A DNA stretch of 64,000 nucleotides from an uncultured Pelagibacteraceae bacterium (GCA_902627045.1 CACOHP010000001.1:156083-220082); one strand, 5' to 3'. Shown: positions 51,516-61,784, counted from the first letter of the stretch. Program-made: numbers and translations. The notes: generated by a model from the letters alone, not told the origin.

Positions 51516-51850
51516 TGTCTCAAATAATTAAACTAAGTGATAATGCGGCTTCTAGAATAAAAGAGATAATGTCTGAAGCTCACAAGGATTCTATTGGTGT
51601 AAGAGTATCTGTAAAATCTGGTGGTTGTGCTGGCATGTCATATGTTATGGAATATTCAAAAGAGATTAACCCTAATGATGAAGTTATAGAGGATAAGGGT
51701 GTAAAAGTTTTTGTGGATCCAGCAGCCATTATGTATCTTTTGGGCACTGAAATGGATTACAAAAAAGGTGATTTTTCCTCATCTTTTGTATTTAACAACC
51801 CAAATGAAACTGAAAGATGTGGTTGTGGAGAGTCGTTTAAAACTGACTAA
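51515..51850 (+). CDS. sufA: A-type Fe-S carrier (SufA/IscA)
   Basis: MSQIIKLSDNAASRIKEIM...VSVKSGGCAGMSYVMEY...CGCGESF. Confidence 0.95.
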   Translation: MSQIIKLSDNAASRIKEIMSEAHKDSIGVRVSVKSGGCAGMSYVMEYSKEINPNDEVIEDKGVKVFVDPAAIMYLLGTEMDYKKGDFSSSFVFNNPNETERCGCGESFKTD

Positions 51851-51913
51851 TAAGTATCCTAAAAGTTGCATAGCAGTATTGCTTAAATTGCATATCTAGT
51901 ATATGATTCCTTT

Positions 51914-52096
51914 ATGAATATTTTTGAATTTAAAAATTTGCTAAAGTCAGAAGATAAGAAAGAAAAGAGAAAATCTTTTTTTAGATCTTTGATAAAATCT
52001 GTCGAAGCAGGAGCAAATGGGACCCAAGATTATGTTGTTAAAAAAGGGTCAAATAAGGACAGAATTGCTTCTACACATCAAACAAAGTACCAATAG
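51914..52096 (+). CDS. Small uncharacterised basic protein (60 aa)
   Basis: MNIFEFKNLLKSEDKKEKRKSFFRSLIKSVEAGANGTQDYVVKKGSNKDRIASTHQTKYQ; occupies the gap between sufA and glnA. Confidence 0.6.
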   Translation: MNIFEFKNLLKSEDKKEKRKSFFRSLIKSVEAGANGTQDYVVKKGSNKDRIASTHQTKYQ

Positions 52097-52099
52097 TTT

Positions 52100-53506
52100 T
52101 TAGCAACTATAGTACATATCGAACTCAATCGGGTGGGGTGTGTGTTCAAAATTATGAATTTCTTCAAATTTTAGTGCAATATAAGCATCTATCTGGTCAT
52201 CAGTAAATACGTTACCTTGCTTTAAAAAATCTCTATCTTTGTCTAAGCTTTCCATAGCTTCTCTTAAAGAGCCACAAACCGTTGGTATTTTTTTTACCTC
52301 AGCTTCTGATAAAGCATAGAGATCTTTATCAAAAGACTTACCTGGATCTATTTTATTTTTTATACCATCTAGCCCAGCCATTAACATAGCTGCAAATGTT
52401 AGATATGGATTTCCTGCAGCATCACCAAATCTTATTTCACATCTTGCTGCTTTTTTGCTTAACGTTATAGGTATTCTACATGAGGCAGATCTATTTCTTG
52501 CAGAATAAGCTAATAATACTGGTGCTTCAAAACCTGGTATCAATCTTTTGTAGCTGTTTGTTGTTGCATTTGAAAAAGCATTTATCGCTTTAGCATGTTT
52601 TAAAATCCCACCAATATAATGTAATGCGGTATCTGACAATCCAGCATATTTATCTCCTGAAAATAATGCTTTATCTCCCTTCCATATCGATTGATGAACG
52701 TGCATTCCTGATCCATTATCACCTTTTACAGGTTTTGGCATAAAAGTTGCAGTCTTACCAAAAGAATGAGATACCATATGAACTGCATATTTATAAAGTT
52801 GCATGTTATCTGCTTGATCAACTAAAGTTCCAAAATATATACCAAGTTCATGTTGACTAGGTGCTACTTCATGGTGATGTTTTTCAACTTTAATACCCAT
52901 ATCTTTCAATGCTTTAAGATATTCACTTCTCATATCTTGTGCACTATCAACTGGAGGAACTGGAAAATAACCACCTTTCACTCCTGGTCTATGGCCCATA
53001 TTGCCGTTATCATATTCTCTTCCAGTGTTGTAAGGTCCTTCAGTGCTATCAATTTTAAAGCCAGTTTCATTCATGTCATTTTTGAACCTAACGTCATCAA
53101 AAACAAAAAATTCAGCCTCAGGACCAAAAAAAGCTTTATCGCCAATTCCTGAGCTTTTTAAATATGCTTCAGCTTTTTTTGCTGTTCCTCTTGGATCTCT
53201 CTCATAAGGATCTTTTTTAACTGCATCTAAAATATCACAAAAAATATTTAAAGTGTTATGTGAAGTAAAAGGATCGACTACAGTTCTACTTAAATCAGGT
53301 TTTAAAATCATGTCAGATTCATTTATTGCTTTCCATCCAGCAATAGATGATCCATCAAAAAAAATACCCTCGTCTAACATCTCCTCGTCAACTACTTTTG
53401 TATCCATAGTTACATGTTGGAGCTTACCTCTTGGATCTGTAAATCTTAAATCTACGTATTCAATGTCTTTTTCTTTAATAATTTTTAAAACATTACTTAC
53501 ACTCAT
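52100..53506 (-). CDS. glnA: Glutamine synthetase type I
   Basis: [31 protein letters not shown]-terminal EFDMYYSC. Confidence 0.98.
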   Translation of the reverse strand: MSVSNVLKIIKEKDIEYVDLRFTDPRGKLQHVTMDTKVVDEEMLDEGIFFDGSSIAGWKAINESDMILKPDLSRTVVDPFTSHNTLNIFCDILDAVKKDPYERDPRGTAKKAEAYLKSSGIGDKAFFGPEAEFFVFDDVRFKNDMNETGFKIDSTEGPYNTGREYDNGNMGHRPGVKGGYFPVPPVDSAQDMRSEYLKALKDMGIKVEKHHHEVAPSQHELGIYFGTLVDQADNMQLYKYAVHMVSHSFGKTATFMPKPVKGDNGSGMHVHQSIWKGDKALFSGDKYAGLSDTALHYIGGILKHAKAINAFSNATTNSYKRLIPGFEAPVLLAYSARNRSASCRIPITLSKKAARCEIRFGDAAGNPYLTFAAMLMAGLDGIKNKIDPGKSFDKDLYALSEAEVKKIPTVCGSLREAMESLDKDRDFLKQGNVFTDDQIDAYIALKFEEIHNFEHTPHPIEFDMYYSC

Positions 53507-53583
53507 TTATTCTCCTATATAATTCTGTGGGTTGTGATACCAAATAAAGACTGATAAATAATCCTCTTTTAGTTAATAACACC

Positions 53584-53600
53584 TATGCATTTTTTACATA
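53584..53600. promoter_or_regulatory. Candidate operator upstream of glnA: TATGCA-N5-TACATA
   Basis: tatgcattttttacata, 78 bp upstream of glnA start; matches the amtB upstream site with one arm mismatch. Confidence 0.4.
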
Positions 53601-53647
53601 AGTGTATAATTAAAAGGGTAAAATAACCATCAATTTAAAGTTGAAAA

Positions 53648-54127
53648 ATGACTTTATTAGAAAAAGAAGCAGTTAAAAGGGTTCGAGCGGTCATAAATAA
53701 ATTTGATTCAAATTTAGATGTAACGGTATTAAATTCATCGGCAAGAACAGCGTCGGAAGCAGCCTCATCCTTAGAATGCGATGTGGGGGCAATTGTTAAA
53801 AGTTTGCTTTTTAAAACAGACGATAAATATACTCTTTTTTTAGTTGCAGGAGATAAAAAAGCTTCATTAAAGAAGATCAAAAAAAACATTAACTTTTTAG
53901 ATGTTTCAATGGCATCAGCTGAGGAAGTTAAAGAAATTACTGGCTATACTATTGGAGGTGTTTCTCCAGTGGGGCATCTAAAAGATATAAATATTTATAT
54001 TGATAATTCATTAGATAGGTTTCCTTTTTTATTTGCTGCCGCAGGTCATCCAAACTGTGTATTTAAAATAAGTTTTTTAGATTTAAAAAAAATTACCAAA
54101 GGTATAATTGAAGATATTGTTGAATGA
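53648..54127 (+). CDS. YbaK/ProX-type aminoacyl-tRNA deacylase
   Basis: GAIVKSLLFKTDDKYTLFLVAGDKKASLKKI, TGYTIGGVSPVGH. Confidence 0.93.
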   Translation: MTLLEKEAVKRVRAVINKFDSNLDVTVLNSSARTASEAASSLECDVGAIVKSLLFKTDDKYTLFLVAGDKKASLKKIKKNINFLDVSMASAEEVKEITGYTIGGVSPVGHLKDINIYIDNSLDRFPFLFAAAGHPNCVFKISFLDLKKITKGIIEDIVE

Positions 54128-55023
54128 AAAAACCAAAGTTATTTGATTATTTGCTACTAATATTATTGGCTTTAATTTGGGCATCGGCTTTTTTTAATAT
54201 TAAAATAGCAACTTACTCATTCGGACCAATAACAATCGCTTTTTTAAGAGTATTCTTTGGAGCAATGCCTGTTTTGTTACTTTGTTATTATAAAGGAATA
54301 AAAGTTGAGGCATTCTCAGAAGATTGGCACTGGTTTGCAATGATTGGTTTTATAAATTTAGTAGCACCCTTTTATTTGATAGCTTATGGGGTGCAATCCG
54401 TTCAAAGTAATTTAGCAGCAATATTAATGTCAACAACACCATTAAGCTCAACAGTATTGGGTCATTTTTATACCAGAAATGAGAAATTTAATTTCATTAA
54501 AACCTTTGGAATTTTGATTGGTTTTTCGGGAATTCTTTATTTATTTTCAGATAACATATTAATCGATGAAAATAATTTTTTATCTGCATTATTAATTCTT
54601 TTGGGTTCAACTTGTTATGTAATTGGAGGTGTTTTAACTCTTAAGATTAGTAAGAAAAAAAATGAAAATGTTACAGGTTCAATATTAATTTGGGCAACTT
54701 TGATATTAATACCAATTGTCATTTTTACAGAGCAGCCATGGAATTCAATACCTCGAGTTGACTCAACAGTTTCTGTAATATACCTAGGATTAGTCTCAAC
54801 TGGCATAGCTTGGTTATTAAGATTTAGAATTTTAGTTAACAACGGACTTATATTTCAATCGCAAGTTTCTTATTTAATTCCAATCTTTGGAACAATTTTA
54901 AGTTATATTTTCTTAAAAGAGATAATTACCACCAAAGTTTTAGTCTCTTTGATTGCAGTTTCCGTAGGAATTTATTTCGTAAGAAAAGCAGATAATAATC
55001 CCAATAAAATTAAGGCTGATTAA
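54124..55023 (+). CDS. EamA/DMT-family transporter
   Basis: Ten-TM architecture, LIWASAFFNIKIA, repeated EamA domains. Confidence 0.92.
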   Translation: MKKPKLFDYLLLILLALIWASAFFNIKIATYSFGPITIAFLRVFFGAMPVLLLCYYKGIKVEAFSEDWHWFAMIGFINLVAPFYLIAYGVQSVQSNLAAILMSTTPLSSTVLGHFYTRNEKFNFIKTFGILIGFSGILYLFSDNILIDENNFLSALLILLGSTCYVIGGVLTLKISKKKNENVTGSILIWATLILIPIVIFTEQPWNSIPRVDSTVSVIYLGLVSTGIAWLLRFRILVNNGLIFQSQVSYLIPIFGTILSYIFLKEIITTKVLVSLIAVSVGIYFVRKADNNPNKIKAD

Positions 55024-55034
55024 CACAATTTGAA

Positions 55035-55063
55035 GTTGTAAATTTTAATGACCCATTTACAAC
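55035..55063. promoter_or_regulatory. Candidate operator upstream of aldehyde dehydrogenase (same 9-mer as the aceA array)
   Basis: GTTGTAAAT-ttaatgaccc-ATTTACAAC: perfect inverted 9-mers. Confidence 0.45.
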
Positions 55064-55098
55064 ATTCTTAAAAAGGTCTTTAATTATATTTATAAAAA

Positions 55099-56820
55099 AT
55101 GGCTAAGAAAAAAAGGAAAAAAGCTGTAACTAAAAAAAGAAAGAAAACAAAAAAGTCGATTAAAAAAAGAAAAAAACTTAAATCAAGACGACACAAGAAA
55201 CTTTCTTCAGCAAAAAAACCTAAGAAAGTTCTTAAGTCAAAATCAAAAAAACGAAAGAAAACAAGAGGAGTAAAAATGAGTGCAGAAGCTATGAAGGTGT
55301 CATCTGTATTGGATACTTCTCATTTGAAAGTAAAATTTCCTTATAAAGCTAAATACGGAAATTACATAAACGGTAAGTTTGTTGAGCCAAAGTCTGGAAA
55401 GTATTTTGACAACACTTCTCCTATTTCAAATGAGGTTATTTGTTCGATTGCACGTTCAAATGAACAAGACGTAGAAGCAGCATTAGATGCAGCTCACGCA
55501 GCTTTCCCAACTTGGGGCAAGACCTCAATTACGGAAAGATCAAACATTCTTCTTAAAATTGCAGATGTCATTGAGAAAAATCTTAATGTCTTAGCAACAG
55601 CAGAATGTTTAGATAATGGTAAGCCAATTAGAGAATGTATGGCAGCTGATTTACCACTAGTTATAGATCATTGGAGGTATTTCGCAGGGGTTATAAGAGC
55701 AGAAGAGGGCTCTGTTGCAGAAATTAGCAATAGTGAATACTCTTACCACATTCCAGAACCACTTGGTGTAGTTGGACAAATTATACCGTGGAACTTTCCA
55801 TTATTAATGGCAACTTGGAAACTTGCTCCAGCTTTAGCTGCAGGAAACTGTGTTGTGCTAAAACCAGCTGAGCAAACTCCAGCATCAATTATGTTACTTA
55901 TGGAATTAATCGGAGATTTATTACCTCCAGGCGTAGTTAATGTTGTAAGTGGATATGGTTTAGAAGCTGGTAAACCTCTAGCATCATCTAAAAGAATCAA
56001 AAAGATTGCTTTTACTGGTGAAACAACAACTGGTAGATTGATTATGCAATATGCATCTCAAAACTTAATACCAATTACGTTAGAGTTAGGTGGAAAATCT
56101 CCAAACATTTTCTTTGAAGATGTCATGGCTAAAGATGATGACTTCTTTGATAAATGTCTAGAAGGTTTTGCAATGTTCACTTTAAATCAAGGTGAAGTTT
56201 GTACTTGCCCAAGCAGAGTACTAGTTCAAGACTCTATCTATGATAAATTCATGGAAAAAGCTATTGCTAGAACTAAAGCTGTTAAGCAAGATAATCCTTT
56301 GAAAATGGAAACAATGATTGGTGCACAAGCATCATTAGAACAAATGGAAAAAATCAAATCTTATCTTGATTTGGGTAAGAAAGAGGGTGCCAAAGTTCTA
56401 TGTGGTGGAAATGTTGCAAAAATCAATAGTGGTTTAGAAAAAGGAAACTATATTGAACCAACTATTTTTGAGGGTAATAACTCAATGCGTATCTTCCAAG
56501 AAGAAATTTTTGGACCAGTTGTATCAGTTACTAAATTTAAAGATGAGGCAGAAGCATTAGAAATTGCTAATGATACTCTTTATGGTTTAGGTGCTGGAGT
56601 TTGGACTAGAAATGGAAATATCGCTTACAGAATGGGTAGAGAAATACAAGCTGGAAGAGTTTGGACAAACTGTTACCACGCTTATCCTGCACATGCTGCA
56701 TTCGGCGGATACAAACAATCAGGTATTGGAAGAGAAACTCATAAAATGATGCTTAACCATTATAGACAAGTGAAAAACTTACACGTGTCTTACAGTGAGA
56801 AAAAATTAGGCTTCTTTTAA
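55099..56820 (+). CDS. Aldehyde dehydrogenase (NAD+), with Lys/Arg-rich N-terminal extension; alternative start at 55276
   Basis: [57 protein letters not shown]; internal SD AGAGGAG before ATG 55276. Confidence 0.95.
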   Translation: MAKKKRKKAVTKKRKKTKKSIKKRKKLKSRRHKKLSSAKKPKKVLKSKSKKRKKTRGVKMSAEAMKVSSVLDTSHLKVKFPYKAKYGNYINGKFVEPKSGKYFDNTSPISNEVICSIARSNEQDVEAALDAAHAAFPTWGKTSITERSNILLKIADVIEKNLNVLATAECLDNGKPIRECMAADLPLVIDHWRYFAGVIRAEEGSVAEISNSEYSYHIPEPLGVVGQIIPWNFPLLMATWKLAPALAAGNCVVLKPAEQTPASIMLLMELIGDLLPPGVVNVVSGYGLEAGKPLASSKRIKKIAFTGETTTGRLIMQYASQNLIPITLELGGKSPNIFFEDVMAKDDDFFDKCLEGFAMFTLNQGEVCTCPSRVLVQDSIYDKFMEKAIARTKAVKQDNPLKMETMIGAQASLEQMEKIKSYLDLGKKEGAKVLCGGNVAKINSGLEKGNYIEPTIFEGNNSMRIFQEEIFGPVVSVTKFKDEAEALEIANDTLYGLGAGVWTRNGNIAYRMGREIQAGRVWTNCYHAYPAHAAFGGYKQSGIGRETHKMMLNHYRQVKNLHVSYSEKKLGFF

Positions 56821-56837
56821 TAGATAACTTATATATA

Positions 56838-56868
56838 ATGGCCCGTGAGGAATCACGGGCCATAATTT
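56838..56868 (+). terminator. Strong GC-rich hairpin with T tract after aldehyde dehydrogenase
   Basis: ATGGCCCGTGA-ggaa-TCACGGGCCAT-aatttt. Confidence 0.75.
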
Positions 56869-56869
56869 T

Positions 56870-57223
56870 ATGAAAGTAAAAGCAACAGACTCCGCATTAA
56901 AACTTATTGAAGAATTAAAAGCTCAACATGGAGATGAGCTTTTGTTTCATCAATCTGGTGGTTGTTGTGATGGAAGCGCACCAATGTGTTATCCAAGAAA
57001 AGAATACATGGTTGGCAATAGTGATATTAAATTAGGAGAAATCGGTGGAGTTCCTTTTTATATGAATGATGACCAATATGAAAAATGGAAACACACAGAC
57101 TTAACAATTGATGCCGTAAAAGGTATTGGTGGTATGTTTTCTTTAGATAATGGAACCGGTAAAAGATTTTTAACAAAATCTGAAATTTGTTTAGTAGTTG
57201 ATAACGACGCTAAAAAAAATTAA
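56870..57223 (+). CDS. DUF779 family protein
   Basis: GDELLFHQSGGCCDGSAPMCYPRKEYMVGNSDIKLGEI; commonly adjacent to aldehyde dehydrogenases. Confidence 0.93.
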   Translation: MKVKATDSALKLIEELKAQHGDELLFHQSGGCCDGSAPMCYPRKEYMVGNSDIKLGEIGGVPFYMNDDQYEKWKHTDLTIDAVKGIGGMFSLDNGTGKRFLTKSEICLVVDNDAKKN

Positions 57224-57238
57224 TAACTTTAATCAAAA

Positions 57239-57712
57239 ATGTCTGTTTATTTAAGCTCTAAAAAAATCATAAAAGATTGGATTGATTATAATAATCATAT
57301 GAATGTATCCTATTATCTACTTATTTTTGATAAATATGGGGCAGATACCATTAATGGTATTTTTAAGATGGGAGAGCATTCAGCAAAAACAACTGGAAAA
57401 AGTACAATGATTGTTGAGTCAAATATAACTTATAATCAAGAACTTAAGGTTGATGACGAAGTAGATATCAATTTAGTCTACTTTGATCACGATAAAAAAA
57501 GACTTCAATATAAAATGGAAATGATACATAAAGAAAAAAAATATTTAGCATCGACAATTGAAATTTTAGCTTTGTACGTCGACCTAAATACTAGAAAAGT
57601 TTCTGAGTTCGAGGAAGAAAAGGTTAAGATTATGGACGATTATATAAAAAAAAATGTTTCAAAATTTAATAGCGAAAATTTAAAATTCTCACATAGATTA
57701 AAAAAAAATTAA
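57239..57712 (+). CDS. Thioesterase (hot-dog fold)
   Basis: WIDYNNHMNVSYYLLIFD. Confidence 0.85.
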   Translation: MSVYLSSKKIIKDWIDYNNHMNVSYYLLIFDKYGADTINGIFKMGEHSAKTTGKSTMIVESNITYNQELKVDDEVDINLVYFDHDKKRLQYKMEMIHKEKKYLASTIEILALYVDLNTRKVSEFEEEKVKIMDDYIKKNVSKFNSENLKFSHRLKKN

Positions 57713-57743
57713 TATAACTCCCAGCCCGCTACTGGAAGTTATA
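57713..57743. terminator. Bidirectional hairpin between convergent genes
   Basis: tataactcccag-cccgcta-ctggaagttata. Confidence 0.7.
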
Positions 57744-57750
57744 CATAAAA

Positions 57751-58068
57751 TTATTGACCAGGTGCTTTATAACCAATTTTACTTGCTTTAGTTGTTGCTT
57801 TTGTAAAATCGATTGCCTCAAGTATTGTTAGATTTCTAACAGCTCCAGATGCTTCAACAACAAGTTTTATCGCAGCAAAATCATCAAAACTTGGTACATC
57901 AGTAACAACTACAAAATCATATGAACCTCTCACAATGTCCATACTATGCATGGTTCCACCCATAGCTTTTGTAAGCTGTTCCACAACAGCTTTTCTGTCA
58001 CTTGTAGGATCTTTTAGAAATCCTTGAAAAGCTTTTTCAGTGTAGTTACCCATTATATATGCTTTCAT
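57751..58068 (-). CDS. GYD domain protein
   Basis: MKAYIMGNYTEKAFQGFLKDPTSDRKAVVEQLTKAMGGTMHSMDIVRGSYDFVVVTDVPSFDD. Confidence 0.88.
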   Translation of the reverse strand: MKAYIMGNYTEKAFQGFLKDPTSDRKAVVEQLTKAMGGTMHSMDIVRGSYDFVVVTDVPSFDDFAAIKLVVEASGAVRNLTILEAIDFTKATTKASKIGYKAPGQ

Positions 58069-58170
58069 ATTAACTCCTTTTTTATAATTCTAGAGTATCA
58101 TCTAATCTTATTAAACTGATGTGTAAAAATTACATAGTAGACACAACCTACAGTAATGTTAAATTAAATA

Positions 58171-59613
58171 ATGTACGAAAAATTTGGTCAATTCATTGAT
58201 GGAAAATGGTGTCAATCTTCAGACAAATCAACATACGAAGTAATTAACCCTGCTAACGAAGAAACTTTAGGTCACGCATCTAAAGCTACACCAGAAGATG
58301 TTGATAGAGCATTAAAATCTGCAGAAAAAGGTTTGGAGGTATGGAAAAAAACACCTCCTTGGCAAAGATCATATATCATAAGACGCATTGCAGACAAAAT
58401 AAGAGAGAAAGAAGATGTGTTGGCAAAGTGGATGACACTAGAAGTTGGCAAACCTTTTGTAGAAGCTAAGGGTGAAGTAAATGGAGCTGCTGACATTTTT
58501 GAATGGAACGCTGAAGAAACTAAAAGAATTTATGGTCAAACTGTTGAAAGTAGATTTGAAGATACAAGAGTACATGTTTACTATCAGCCTGTTGGTGTTG
58601 TAGCTGCTTTATCACCTTGGAATTTTCCCGCAGTATTATCGGCAAGAAAAATTTCTACAGCTTTAGCTGCAGGATGTTCAGTAATTATTAAGCCAGATGT
58701 AATTACTCCAGGAGTAGTGATGGAAATGGTTGATATTTGTAAAGAATGTGGAGTACCAGCAGGTGTTGTGAATCTTTTGTCAGGCGATCCTCCAAGTATA
58801 GCTCAACAATTAATTTCATCAGATATAATTAAAAAAATCTCAATAACAGGCTCTTCTAGAGTTGGAAAATTAATATTAAAACAAGCAGCTGACAAAGTTC
58901 AAAGAGTAACAATGGAGTTAAGTGGTCATTCTCCATTTATAGTTTTTGATGATGCTGATATTAAAAAAGCTGCTGATATGGCAATAGCTGCTAAATTTAG
59001 AAACAATGGTCAAGTTTGTATATCACCTAACAGATTTTATATTCAAGAAAGTAAAAAGGATGAATTTGTTAGTTTATTTGTTGAAAAAACTAAAAAACTA
59101 AAAATTGGTGATGGAATGGATCCATCTACTCAATTAGGTCCATTAACAACTAAAAAAAGATTAAATGAAATTGAAGAGTTAGTTGAAAAGACTAAACAGG
59201 AGGGTGCAAAAGTTTTATTAGGAGGAAAAAGACCAGCTGGATTTAACAAAGGCTTTTTTTATGAGCCAACTGTTTTTGATGATGTTAAAGATGATTTTAC
59301 AATAATGAAACAAGAACCATTTGGACCATTAGTGCCAATGCTATCTTTTAAATCTTTTGATGAAGTTATTGAAAGAGCCAACAATCATGAATTAGGTCTC
59401 TCAAGTTATATTTGTACAAATTCAATGGAAAAAGCACATAAAGCATCTGAATTAATGGAAACAGGAACAGTTGCAGTTAATACTCCACTCGTTGCTATAG
59501 CAGAGGCACCTTTTGGTGGAATAAAACAAGCAGGTTATGGGAGAGAAGGTGGATCGATGGCAATTAAAGATTATCTTAATGTTAAATACACGCATTTAGG
59601 ATTAAAAGGATAA
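58171..59613 (+). CDS. Aldehyde dehydrogenase family (succinate-semialdehyde dehydrogenase-like)
   Basis: SPWNFPAVLSARKISTALAAGCSVIIKP, MELSGHSPFIVFDDAD, NNGQVCISPNRF. Confidence 0.95.
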   Translation: MYEKFGQFIDGKWCQSSDKSTYEVINPANEETLGHASKATPEDVDRALKSAEKGLEVWKKTPPWQRSYIIRRIADKIREKEDVLAKWMTLEVGKPFVEAKGEVNGAADIFEWNAEETKRIYGQTVESRFEDTRVHVYYQPVGVVAALSPWNFPAVLSARKISTALAAGCSVIIKPDVITPGVVMEMVDICKECGVPAGVVNLLSGDPPSIAQQLISSDIIKKISITGSSRVGKLILKQAADKVQRVTMELSGHSPFIVFDDADIKKAADMAIAAKFRNNGQVCISPNRFYIQESKKDEFVSLFVEKTKKLKIGDGMDPSTQLGPLTTKKRLNEIEELVEKTKQEGAKVLLGGKRPAGFNKGFFYEPTVFDDVKDDFTIMKQEPFGPLVPMLSFKSFDEVIERANNHELGLSSYICTNSMEKAHKASELMETGTVAVNTPLVAIAEAPFGGIKQAGYGREGGSMAIKDYLNVKYTHLGLKG

Positions 59614-59615
59614 AA

Positions 59616-60464
59616 ATGAAAATTTTACGTTTAGGTGAAAAAGGTCATGAAAAACCAGCGATAATTGATGATCAAAATAATTACAAGGATTTGTCATCTA
59701 TTGTCCAAGATTTTAATCCAAAGAATTTGAATTTTGAATCTTTAGAAAAAATTAAGAATGCCGATTTATCTAAGTTACCAAACTTAGATACAAATCTAAG
59801 AATTGGCCCATGCGTTTCAGATCCTTCAAAGTTTATTGGGATCGGTTTAAATTTCAAAGATCATGCAGAAGAACAAAATTTACCAATTCCAAAAGAACCA
59901 ATTATTTTTTCAAAATTCACAAGCTGTATTACGGGTCCGAATGACCCTATTATTGTTCCCAAAGGATCTAGTCACACTGATTGGGAGGTGGAGCTAGGTT
60001 TTGTGATTGGAAAAAAAGCAATCAATGTTTCAATTGAAGAAGCTTTAGATCATGTTTTAGGTTTTTTTCTAGTTAATGATGTAAGTGAGAGAGATTTTCA
60101 AAAGAATAGAGGACTAACTTGGGATAAAGGCAAGGGTTTTGATACCTTTGGCCCTATAGGTCCGTATATTGTAACTACAGACGAATTAAAAGACTATCAA
60201 AATTTAGAAATGTTTTTAGATGTTAACGGAAAAAGAATGCAAACCGGTAATACAAGTAAAATGATTTTTGATATCAAAACTTTAGTTTCTTATATGAGTT
60301 CGTGCATGAGCTTACACCCAGGTGACATATGTTGTACTGGGACACCACCAGGTGTCGGTGAAAATATGAAACCACCAGTTTTTTTAAAGGGTGGAGAAGA
60401 AGTTGTCTTAGGAATAGAAAAATTAGGTCAACAAAAACATAAGGTAATACCTTATAAAGATTAA
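59616..60464 (+). CDS. Fumarylacetoacetate hydrolase family protein
   Basis: IGIGLNFKDHAEE, DWEVELGFVIGKKA, GDICCTGTPPGVG. Confidence 0.94.
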   Translation: MKILRLGEKGHEKPAIIDDQNNYKDLSSIVQDFNPKNLNFESLEKIKNADLSKLPNLDTNLRIGPCVSDPSKFIGIGLNFKDHAEEQNLPIPKEPIIFSKFTSCITGPNDPIIVPKGSSHTDWEVELGFVIGKKAINVSIEEALDHVLGFFLVNDVSERDFQKNRGLTWDKGKGFDTFGPIGPYIVTTDELKDYQNLEMFLDVNGKRMQTGNTSKMIFDIKTLVSYMSSCMSLHPGDICCTGTPPGVGENMKPPVFLKGGEEVVLGIEKLGQQKHKVIPYKD

Positions 60465-60475
60465 TATATTATTTA

Positions 60476-61183
60476 ATGATAGAATTATTTGTCGCTTTAG
60501 GAGCAGGTTTAATTAGCTTCTTGTCACCCTGTGTCCTACCATTAATTCCAGGATATATTTCATATATATCTGGAAGTTCATTAAATGAATTAATAGAGAA
60601 AAAAAATATAAATTTATTTCCAATTATTTTATTTACAGTCGGATTTTCTTTAGTATTCATTTTTTTTGGTGCAGCATCTACATTACTTGGACAAGTACTT
60701 TTACAAAATTCTTACGAGTTAAGAATTATTGCAGGATTGATAATTATTATTTTATCTCTCCACATAATTGGAATTATAAATATCAAATTTCTAAATTATG
60801 AAAAAAGAGTTCAAGCAGATATAAAAAGAAATTTTTTTAGTCCCGTTTTAATTGGCATGGCTTTTGCATTTGGATGGACTCCTTGCATTGGTCCAATACT
60901 AGGATCTATATTGGTTTTAGCATCAACAGAAGAAAGTTTAAAACAAGGTATTTTACTTTTAACTTTTTATTCGATTGGATTAGCAGTGCCATTTATATTG
61001 TCAGGATACTTGATTCAAAGATTTTTAGTATTTTCAAAAAATTTTAGAAAAAATATTAACAAAGTATCCAAAATTGGTGGATCTATATTGTTAATCACTG
61101 GTGTTTTAATGATAACTAATCACCTACAAGCACTTGGCTTTTATTTATTAAATATATTTCCTTTTCTTCAAAATTTTGGATAA
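60476..61183 (+). CDS. ccdA: CcdA-type cytochrome c biogenesis/thiol-disulfide transporter
   Basis: AGLISFLSPCVLPLIPGYISYISG, AFAFGWTPCIGPILGSIL. Confidence 0.93.
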   Translation: MIELFVALGAGLISFLSPCVLPLIPGYISYISGSSLNELIEKKNINLFPIILFTVGFSLVFIFFGAASTLLGQVLLQNSYELRIIAGLIIIILSLHIIGIINIKFLNYEKRVQADIKRNFFSPVLIGMAFAFGWTPCIGPILGSILVLASTEESLKQGILLLTFYSIGLAVPFILSGYLIQRFLVFSKNFRKNINKVSKIGGSILLITGVLMITNHLQALGFYLLNIFPFLQNFG

Positions 61184-61190
61184 TTATAAA

Positions 61191-61784
61191 ATGAAAATTT
61201 ATCAAATAGACTCTAGTGCAAGAAAAGAAGGATCAACATCTAGAGCCCTTGCTAAAAAATTACTAGATAAAATTAAAAATCCTAATGATGAAATTATTTA
61301 TAGAGATTTGAATGATGAAATGGTTTTTGTCTCAGGACTTACAGAGTCTGGTATGAATATAGATGAAAAAGACCAGAATGATCATCACAAAAAGATGTTT
61401 AAGTTATCAGATCAGCTAGTTAAAGAACTTAAAGAAAGTGATGTAATTATAATCTCAGCACCTATTTATAATTATGGTCCGCCAGCTACGCTAAAAGCGT
61501 GGTCAGATTTGGCTGCAAGAGTTGGCGAAACTTTTAAATTTAAAACCAATGGAAGAAGAGAGGGCTTATTAAAAAATAAAAAAGCTTATCTAGTAATTAC
61601 GTCAGGTGGAACAAAATTAAATAGTAAAGAAGATTTTTTAACACCGTGGTTAAAGTTTATTTTGAATTTTTTTGGAATTGAGAAAATAGATACAATTAAT
61701 GCAGATCAAATGGCTTTAGATTACGAAAAATCTATTAAAGAGGCAGAAGCACAAATAGAAAAAATTACTAAAGAAAGTGTTTAA
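61191..61784 (+). CDS. FMN-dependent NADH-azoreductase-like flavodoxin-fold reductase
   Basis: QIDSSARKEGSTSRALAKKLL, IISAPIYNYGPPATLKAWSDLAAR. Confidence 0.88.
   Translation: MKIYQIDSSARKEGSTSRALAKKLLDKIKNPNDEIIYRDLNDEMVFVSGLTESGMNIDEKDQNDHHKKMFKLSDQLVKELKESDVIIISAPIYNYGPPATLKAWSDLAARVGETFKFKTNGRREGLLKNKKAYLVITSGGTKLNSKEDFLTPWLKFILNFFGIEKIDTINADQMALDYEKSIKEAEAQIEKITKESV

Noticed and set aside
51711-51899. 62-aa alternative-frame ORF overlapping sufA
   Set aside because: Out of frame within a confident sufA; no independent support
55081-55270. Lys-rich repeat tract at the start of the aldehyde dehydrogenase as a DNA repeat or CRISPR-like array
   Set aside because: No regular repeat unit or spacer structure; it is low-complexity coding sequence
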